This document shows, one piece after another, positions 57,471 through 64,000 of a stretch of 64,000 bases of DNA (position 1 is the first letter of the stretch; each line of letters begins with the position of its first letter). The position numbers were made by a program, and so were the translations under genes. The notes beneath the pieces are model-generated. The model was given only the letters and a program-made list of their open reading frames with translations. It did not search any database and was not told where the DNA came from. The stretch is taken from contig NC_056734.1 of assembly GCF_019279795.1 (NCBI RefSeq), forward strand, positions 1,011,646 to 1,075,645. The letters are read 5' to 3'. Source of the DNA: Protopterus annectens (taxonomy: Eukaryota; Chordata; Ceratodontiformes; Protopteridae).

Positions 57471-59145
57471 CAGCGGGAACCGGCCTACCCTGACATGCTG
57501 TGGTGATGGAGGTATAGCAATAAGTATAGGTTAATTATGAACAAAACATAGTTTGTAATAGCATGCCAGAACAGTGGATATAACCCAATTACATGTCACT
57601 GCATATTATGTGAAGCAAAACAACACATGACAGAACAGTCAGTATGTTAACAGCATGCCAGTAACAGTTACAGCATAAGGCCAACAAAATAGGTAATTCA
57701 ACAAGATATGTTAATATGCAACCATTATGATACAGAACAATAATAACACACATGCATAACCAATGGATAACAATAACAAAGAAATGAAGATAAGGGATGG
57801 GGAGTGAGAAAAAAACAGTCCATTAGTACAATTATAGGCTATTTACTTGAAAACAGTACTACTATCTACTCTAGGGGTCTGTACTTTCTTTATGTGAACA
57901 AGTCCCCTATAGCTGCTGTAGCATGCACACACCACTCAAGCTATTTGCTTAGGACAGTGTGGGCCAAGCAGGAACAACTGCACACACACTAATACACAGA
58001 ACACTGGCACATCAGGTGGACCTATATAACTACCAATCTGTACTGTGGGCTGATGTAATGATACTTTGCAATTTAGGCAAGCATTCCTATGGTTATCCTG
58101 TGCCAGATGGATTACAAACTACTAATTACATTACATGACAGTGTGACACTTAAGGAGACATTTATGTGTACAGTACCAAAACTAAACAACTATCATGCTT
58201 TGCTTGGCAGGCATGGGGATAAAACCCAATAGCAGTGACTGCAGAGGACATCTGCATGGAATGTATGAATTGGCTGCAGCAACTTTGAACATACACTCCT
58301 GGTATATAGCCATACCAGAATTACACATGTTATTTATTTCATTTTACTTTATTATTATTATTGTATTTATTTTCTTTATGTTATGCTGTACTTTCGCACT
58401 CTTGCTAATGATTTAACAGTCTGTGACATCTAAACACGCAACTATTTACTCATAATATGGGCTACCTCAACCATTTACCTGTAGTTCCTGTGGAGAGAAA
58501 ATCTGTAAATATTATGTGGCTGATACTGTAATATTTAGATCTACATAGCACTGGATTTAAACCCTGGTCTGTGTGTGGAAAATGTACTATAGACAGAACA
58601 TTTAACAAACTGAGCTACTGAGTCACTACTGATGACTGACTGATATTTGCCTAGAGCTCACTTGGAACCAATATATATGACCTGGTAGTACTACTACAGT
58701 TGTATACTACACTGCAGTGACAGTAGAACACACATGCGTGAAATATAAGCATGGCAGAGATAGTAGGTAATCTATACATTAGTATACAGAATGCAGGTGT
58801 ACACAGTACATTGTTATTGGTTCAAAGTATCTGTGAAGTCAACAAACAATATCAGATCATGGAGTGGGCTACCTCACCCATATACCTTGTTTACCTGCTG
58901 TTTGTGAATGACAGAGCATTATGTGGACAATATTGGCCTAGAAACAGCCTTGAACAGTACTGTATGTGTTAAATAAGACATTTGGCTGCCATTATATTTG
59001 CATGTTATAGCTATTACAGTGTTATACTTGACTGTAGCACCTTACCTTCCAGCCTGAATGCATACAGTTTTACTGCAATGGTTAAATCAAGCCAAACCTG
59101 ATGTACACAGTTTACCTTGGTGTTATTGGTACTGATTCATGTGTT
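57471..59145. other. No gene recognised; one tRNA-like sequence inside
   Basis: AT-rich DNA with short frames only. The tRNA-like stretch at 58,552-58,629 is listed separately. Confidence 0.45.
58552..58629 (-). other. tRNA-like sequence, minus strand (second copy)
   Basis: The minus strand reads GTGACTCAGTAGCTCAGTTT, then TATAGTACATTTTCC, then CCAGGGTTTAAATCC. It aligns along its length with 56,213-56,288, including the non-tRNA middle. The two are therefore copies of one family rather than independent tRNA relics. Confidence 0.5.
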
Positions 59146-59524
59146 ATTGCAGTACAGTTGGTATTATTCATTTCTTGATACACAGTTCTAATTTCACACT
59201 TATTGCACAACAGATTTTATTGTATATACTTTAATGCAGTTTCTGGTACTGTTTCAAATTTTTATTGGACAACAGCTGTCATTATTTAGGTCTTGCAATA
59301 CAGCTCTACTTCCACATTTATTGCACTACAGACTTTCTGGTATATACTTTAATGCAGGTAATAGTACTGTTTCATGTTTTTATTGCACTACAGTTGGCAT
59401 TATTCATTTATTGCACTACAGCTCTAAGTCCACATTTATTGCAATACAAACTTTAATGTACATACTTTATTGCAGGTAATACTTTCCTCTGTCTTGATTA
59501 TTTCACTACAGTTAGCATAATACG
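59146..59524. repeat. Minisatellite, ~120-bp period, about three units
   Basis: Units start at about 59,146, 59,261, 59,384 and a partial at about 59,500 with ATTGCA(C/G)TACAGTTGG(C/T)ATTA. They share CTTCCACATTTATTGCACTA and GTATATACTTTAATGCAG. Within each unit ATTGCACTACAG itself recurs, suggesting an older, shorter period. Confidence 0.85.
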
Positions 59525-59749
59525 TCCATACTCATCACACTCACGGTGCAACCTGGCCAAACACCCGGCATGCACCTAAAGGTTGTTAGCCCTTTTCTCT
59601 GCAGCAGTTGGGAGAGAAGCATACCATTATGCATACCAATTTAGCATACATTCAAGATTAGAAAAACAAAAAAAGAAGGGAAAATGTCACCAAGCACCAT
59701 TTTGTTCAAAATACAAAATACTGTGGGGGGGGTCAATCTAAAATAATTA

Positions 59750-60253
59750 ATGGAGAGTAATAACAACAATCAATTATATAAAATGTCCAAAATGAGCAAA
59801 TGTGGTTGCTGTAGGACATGTAAATACATAAATGATGGCCCCTACGTAATGGTTAAACATTTTGGTAGATCTATTAAGTGTCCAGGATTCTGTAATTGTA
59901 ACACTAAAATGGTGGTATATTTGGCTACTTGCATATCATGTTCGGCTTATTGTGTAGGCAAAACTACCAGGAAGCTCATGGAACATATAATGGAACAGAA
60001 TAGAGATATAAAAAACAAAAAAATGGTGAATTCTTTATATGCACATAGTTACAAATGCAAGGATTTTAAAAGATTCATATTTTTTGTTATTGATAGGATA
60101 CCTCACAATGTTGCCAAAGGAGGGGATGACATGAACTTACTTGAAGTTAAGGAATGCCTGTGGCAGTTGAGACTCAATGCTAACAATGCACCAGGCATTA
60201 ATGAACATATTTCCATTACAAGTATTCTGAAACAGAAATCTTATTTTATTTAG
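59750..60253 (+). CDS. Penelope-like element C-terminal fragment with GIY-YIG-type nuclease domain
   Basis: A 167-codon open frame. A Cys cluster 'CGCCRTCKYI' (residues ~19-28) and 'CPGFCNCNTKMVVYLATCIS' (~46-65) lead into 'YCVGKTTRKLMEHIMEQNRD', the VVYLxxC … YVGKTxxxLxxRxxEH signature of PLE GIY-YIG nucleases. The first Tyr is in 'VVYL' and the Arg of the TxxxLxxRI block is Met/His here. RT is missing upstream, so this is 5'-truncated. The nuclease would nick the target for reverse transcription. A hammerhead motif follows 430 bp downstream on the same strand, as expected for a PLE terminal region. Confidence 0.8.
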   Translation: MESNNNNQLYKMSKMSKCGCCRTCKYINDGPYVMVKHFGRSIKCPGFCNCNTKMVVYLATCISCSAYCVGKTTRKLMEHIMEQNRDIKNKKMVNSLYAHSYKCKDFKRFIFFVIDRIPHNVAKGGDDMNLLEVKECLWQLRLNANNAPGINEHISITSILKQKSYFI

Positions 60254-60685
60254 CATTTTTGTATCATGTACCATATCTGTCAATGATGAGCATATACATA
60301 TATTTACAGGTTCTTAGTTTACTTTTTAATCTGGTTTCTACATCTGTTTTAAAGGTCATGTTTACTGTTATTTATTCTATTTTTACTATCCATGTGCTTT
60401 TATATATTTATGAACATATTTATATATTTGGACGTTATTTATATCAATATTTTTAAGCATGTTTCAAGCCATTTTAGGTTGAGACAACATATATATTATA
60501 TTTTTTATCAATTTATTCTATATATAATATTGATATTTAGGTTCATTGCAGAATTTTACAATGAAAGCGTTCTTTTTATAAATCAATGTATCATCCAACA
60601 ATTATTTCAATCAATCAATTAGGGGCGTTGTGTAACTAAATGGATGCACGATATATATATATATATCACACCTGTATGATGTTTC

Positions 60686-60736
60686 AAGTGCTCTGAAGAT
60701 GCCCATCAACTACATGGGTGAAAGCGCTTAGTACTT
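60686..60736 (+). ncRNA. Hammerhead ribozyme-like motif in the PLE 3' region
   Basis: Stem I AAGTGCT 60,686-60,692 with AGTACTT 60,730-60,736 (7 bp, one G-U). Core CTGAAGA 60,693-60,699; unpaired T 60,700; stem II GCCCAT 60,701-60,706 with ATGGGT 60,714-60,719 (one G-U); GAA 60,720-60,722; stem III AGCGCT 60,723-60,728; T 60,729 before the predicted cleavage. Stems I and II differ in sequence from the 47-49-kb motifs but pair equally well. A (TA)n run lies just upstream. Confidence 0.7.
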
Positions 60737-60897
60737 TTTGTTTTTTCTGTTTTCAGCTCCGGCTGCTAGTTTTTATTTTTTTGCATGATTGTGGTTTGTT
60801 TAATTTCATTAATAAATTTCGTTCAGCGAGTCAACTGTTCTGCCTTCGTTTGTTTTACTAGTTCATTGGCTTTCGCTTTTGGTTACACTTGTTCAAA

Positions 60898-60943
60898 ATG
60901 TTGAGTGCTTTTGTAAGAACAATATCAAACTTCTTCAGAACAC
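60898..60943 (-). ncRNA. Decayed hammerhead-like motif at the minus-strand PLE 3' end
   Basis: The minus strand reads GTGTT-CTGAAGA-A, a weakly paired ~18-nt segment, AAA, AGCACT, C, AACAT. Core, stem III and part of stem I are recognisable. Stem II and the GAA are degraded. It lies ~390 bp beyond the GIY-YIG frame of the minus-strand PLE, the same relative place as in the plus-strand PLE. Confidence 0.4.
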
Positions 60944-61327
60944 AGTTTATAATCACAATTAAGCTTAAATACAGCAATTAAGTCACATGACTAAAAATTC
61001 CACCCTCAATTAATCCTTAATACAATACATAAATCTAATATAAAGTTATACACATATAAGCACCTACACACATAAAAACCTTGCCTGTTTTAGAAATCTA
61101 GCATCAAAATTCCTACTTACAAATACCCCCATATATACAAGCCTTTAGGAAAACACAAATTCAGCTTTTAATTTTAAAATACAATTTATAGTAATGGATT
61201 CATTTAAACCAAGGGGTACAGTGGCATTACTCCTTAGCTGTCAAATCAGTTCTTTATATTCAAGTAGAATTTCATGTGGCCCACCGCTCTGGTCAAAGCT
61301 AACATTTTCTATACAAGAATACTTAAA

Positions 61328-61675
61328 CTAATGCGTGGGAAACTTGATAATATGTTTGGCTAATGCATTTTTGTCATCCGACTTGTGAATATCAATTTGA
61401 TGTTGGTAAATCCTTGTTTTAAACTTGTTCTTGGTTATACCTATATAAAATGAAGTAGATTGTTGGCACGAAGCGATATACACCACTTTAGTACTGTTAC
61501 AGTTCAGTCTATGTCTAAAATACATGTTCCCCCACCTAGGTATAGACAATTCCTCACCTTCCTGGATAAATCTGGACTGCTTACTGTGGCCATACTTATT
61601 CATGCGCCCACCCTGTAAACCCTTCCTACATCTCTCAAGCATGGATTTAAAGCACAAATCCTTTTTGTAAACCAC
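61328..61675 (-). pseudogene. Penelope-like element, GIY-YIG nuclease region
   Basis: A 115-codon frame: 'VVYKKDLCFKSMLERCRKGL', then 'YFRHRLNCNSTKVVYIASCQ' and 'SFYIGITKNKFKTRIYQHQI', the GIY-YIG signature with the Arg block (KTRIYQH) intact. 'DDKNALAKHIIKF' follows. It is the C-terminal part of the element whose RT lies at 62,828-61,920; a frame break separates them. Confidence 0.8.
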
Positions 61676-61919
61676 ATTTGGTTTTTGTCCACTTTTTTCA
61701 AGGTATTCGCCATCAGCTCTAAAATAGTCCAGTTGTGGTTGATAATGTTCCTTATGCCATCAAAATGTATGTTATAAGGTAAAAATCAATGCATAATGAA
61801 AATTAATACTTTCATGTCTGCTGCCCCTGCCTACCATCAGACAGTCCCCTCCTGGATTTGTTCCTAGCAGGGGGACATACATTCCTTCCTGTCTTTTCCT
61901 GGTAACCTCATTGATAATA

Positions 61920-62828
61920 CTATAGGGGGTAACCCCTATTCAGCAACATTTTTTTCAAAACTGTACATTGTTCCACAAAGACTGCATCCTCACTAACCAT
62001 ACAGGCTAGCCTTACCATTTGCCCCTTCACTAGTGATTTCTTTTGATGAACCGGGTGAAAACTTTTGTAGTGCAATAGGGCATTCAAATAGGTATGTTTA
62101 CTATAGAGATTAGATTCAAATCTCTTCTCCATCCTATTTTTAATAATCAAAACGTCTAGATAATGCAGTATATCTGCATCTACTGCTATAGTAAATTGAA
62201 GGAAAGTAGTGCTTGAATTAAGAAATTTGAAAAATTCATTCAACCTTTCTCTAAACGGTACCAAAAAAATTACTATGTCATCCAGGAAGCATCCGTAAAA
62301 TGTCCAACAGCTGCTAAACTCTGAGTTAAATATCTGTTCACTCTCCCAGTTGGCCAATACAATACTGGCAAACCTAGGGGCACAAACTGCCCCCATCGCT
62401 ACCCCTTTTAACTGGTGAAACAATTGATTTTCAAAAATTATATAGTTGTTTCCCAATATCATGTCCATAAGTGCCACAATAGTAGAAACTTTCCCATTAT
62501 CTACCCTTGCATGTTTGCACAGATATTCTTGAAACATTTCTAGCCCCTCCTCATGGGGTATTACAGAGTATAGATCACAGACATTTATGGTTACAAATAG
62601 CAGTTCTTCAGAGTACATTTGGTTAGTAACCTTGGACAAAAAGTCCCATGAGTCTCTAAATATATAACTACATTCTGACAACAACCCTTTAATGTTCTTT
62701 TCCACATATTTTGCTAAAGGGAGCATCTTAGAGGCTTTTGCATCAACAATCGGCCTCAATGGAGGATCAATGATGCATTTATGGGTCTTCAGTATACCAA
62801 ATATGGTGGGGGTCCTCATATGTGTCAC
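61920..62828 (-). pseudogene. Penelope-like element, reverse transcriptase
   Basis: A 302-codon open frame: 'PTIFGILKTHKCIIDPPLRP', then motif A 'LLFVTINVCDLYSVIPHEEG'. Most PLEs have Asp where this copy has Asn (TIN for TLD), removing a catalytic carboxylate. Then 'MDMILGNNYIIFENQLFHQL', motif B 'GVAMGAVCAPRFASIVLANW', motif C 'YGCFLDDIVIFLV' and 'LQFTIAVDADILHYLDVLII'. N-terminal blocks are upstream at 63,279-62,860. Confidence 0.85.
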
Positions 62829-62859
62829 TGTATAAAATAGTTAACATCTTGTTGACATA

Positions 62860-63279
62860 TTAATTTGAGTCCATCACCACAAGTCCCCCACCTTTGTCAG
62901 GTTTCATAATCCTGACCTGTGTGAGACCCTTGATCTCTGTTAACAATTTCTTCTCTTGCATAGTCAAATTGTACACGTCAAAACTGCCCCTATTTTCTTC
63001 TATAAACTTCCTGATGTCATATCCATACATTTTTTCATAAATGCTTAGTAAAGGGTATAGCGGTAGGTTAAAGACACTAGCCCTGGCATTCAAGAAGCTC
63101 AGTGCAAAAACAGTTTTAGGCTTGTGCTGAGTGTCCTCACTACAGATGGCACAGCAGTGCCATATGAATATGTATGAGGGCATGCTGCCGCACCCTCGAT
63201 GTGCACAGGAAATGTGTGCGAGTGCAGGGGGAATGTACAAGTGCTCTATGGAGGCGTAAACATGCCCCGACAGTTGCAA
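62860..63279 (-). pseudogene. Penelope-like element, N-terminal region
   Basis: The end of this 139-codon frame reads 'YNLTMQEKKLLTEIKGLTQV' and 'RIMKPDKGGGLVVMDSN', the NLTxxExxALxxL … IKPADKGGxVVVxD block before PLE RT. The first ~85 codons do not look PLE-like, so the true start may be internal or the upstream part may be another sequence. A frame break near 62,850 separates it from RT. Confidence 0.7.
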
Positions 63280-63928
63280 AACCTACTATGCCTACTAGTA
63301 GAGCCCGCCTCTAATAGTAAGTCAGTAATTCAGTGTCCGTGGATACCGAAATGTATGCTAAGCATACAAGAGTGTCCACGAACAGTGAAATAAAATCGAA
63401 GTAGTAAACACACAAGCACGTAGTGGAATGTTGAGCCCTGTCCCTAGAACTTTCACAATTAGATTCCCCATGTCCCTATTATACATTTGAATTGCTGCAA
63501 TATCGAAGGTGTAAGCAAAGCGCAATGTGTTTGTGCGTCACTGTCCTCCTCCAAGCGTAGCTTACACATCAAATTCAGTCAAATAGAGAAAAACATGCGG
63601 AATCAACGTAAATGTCAATAGTGTAGTGTTTAGAGCATCTGCCTAATGAACAGGCATTCACGGTTCAAGCCCAACAATAGCACATATCATTTTCCATGTG
63701 GAATGAATGGAATTTTGCTGTAAACTGACATAAGAGTATTGCATGAGATATTTAACTTAAATATCATTCAAGCAAAGTGGCACCGTCATAATGAATACGG
63801 CACTAGTAAGCAGGTGTAAGCACAAATAAGCAGCAGTAAACACATATAAGTACCAGTAAGCAAGTCTGAGTGCGCTTGCGTGGGTCTAAGCAGTGCCCAG
63901 CATAGGAAATGTATATAAGTATGTACAG

Positions 63929-63934
<6 letters not shown>
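63280..63934. other. No gene; short palindromes and a tRNA-like sequence
   Basis: TATGCTAAGCATA near 63,353 and a GTGTCCGTGGA / GTGTCCACGA near-inverted pair at 63,335-63,380 form a small hairpin. No coding region is recognised. Confidence 0.4.
63614..63683 (+). other. tRNA-like sequence
   Basis: TAGTGTAGTGTTTAGAGCAT looks like a tRNA A-box arm. TGCCT-AATGAAC-AGGCA forms a perfect 5-bp anticodon-type stem with a 7-nt loop. CGGTTCAAGCCC is a B box. Position 33 is not T, and the acceptor stem is unclear, so it is a relic or SINE head. Confidence 0.45.

Positions 63935-64000
<66 letters not shown>
63935..64000. repeat. (TA)n microsatellite running off the window
   Basis: At least 33 TA units to the last base. 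Confidence 0.95.

Noticed and set aside
57804..58972. Several 60-75-codon frames in 57.8-59.0 kb
   Set aside because: Chance length, no domain and no splice context.
59146..59524. CRISPR array
   Set aside because: The tandem units are contiguous without unique spacers and the context is eukaryotic transposons.

Overview
The window reads as non-coding genomic DNA of a vertebrate with a large, repeat-rich genome. It holds layer on layer of transposable elements in various stages of decay, long TA, CA/TG and A-rich simple repeats, and no confidently recognisable host gene. The mix of families suggests a fish-like, non-amniote host. These families are CR1-like LINEs whose ORF1 carries an esterase domain, L2-like LINEs, an L1, an RTE-type LINE with a tRNA-headed SINE sharing its 3' tail, Penelope-like elements (PLEs) with GIY-YIG domains, and a PIF/Harbinger transposase. 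A lobe-finned or basal ray-finned fish would fit, but the species is not resolved.

Layout. 1-2.5 kb: two copies of the tRNA-headed SINE, each with perfect target-site duplications (TSDs), plus a 65-bp minisatellite. 2.5-6 kb: two CR1-like copies in opposite orientation. The minus-strand one keeps esterase, endonuclease (EN) and reverse transcriptase (RT) regions and contains a nested palindrome. 6-8.5 kb: an unclassified A-rich element with a CR1-like 3' tail. 8.6-16.2 kb: long tandem repeats split by an RTE LINE and a nearly full-length L2-like LINE. 16.2-19.2 kb: two more CR1-like fragments. 19.5-27.5 kb: a PLE split by a 6.5-kb full-length L1 with a perfect 20-bp TSD. 28-31.3 kb: L2 and CR1 fragments interrupted by a foldback insertion and a TIR transposon. 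34.2-41.2 kb: CR1 and L2 fragments. 42.5 kb: a third SINE copy.

The right third (43-64 kb) has a different texture. It holds a broken Harbinger transposase, scattered tRNA-like sequences, and two foldback elements bounded by 14-15-bp TSDs. It also holds the most intact CR1 RT (53.3-55.4 kb) and two convergent PLEs (59.7-63.3 kb).

The most interesting observation is a set of three sequences that satisfy the hammerhead ribozyme consensus almost base for base. Two sit in opposite orientation in the arms of a 1.7-kb foldback insertion (47,612-49,332). The third lies about 430 bp downstream of a PLE GIY-YIG reading frame (60,686-60,736). Their stems I and II differ in sequence between loci but still pair. 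All three share the same self-complementary stem III (AGCGCT). A smaller foldback at 50,317-50,554 has a decayed core of the same shape. I read these as non-autonomous, PLE-related foldback retroelements carrying paired ribozymes. Hammerheads in PLEs are known; this palindromic, TSD-bounded architecture is the part I would call possibly undescribed.

How the parts relate: the RTE LINE probably supplies the machinery for the SINEs. The CR1-like LINEs share an ATGAACCT-type tail with at least one element lacking recognisable RT. The PLEs are the likely source of machinery for the foldback elements. Most reading frames are broken; only the L1 ORF1, one CR1 RT segment and a few PLE segments remain open.
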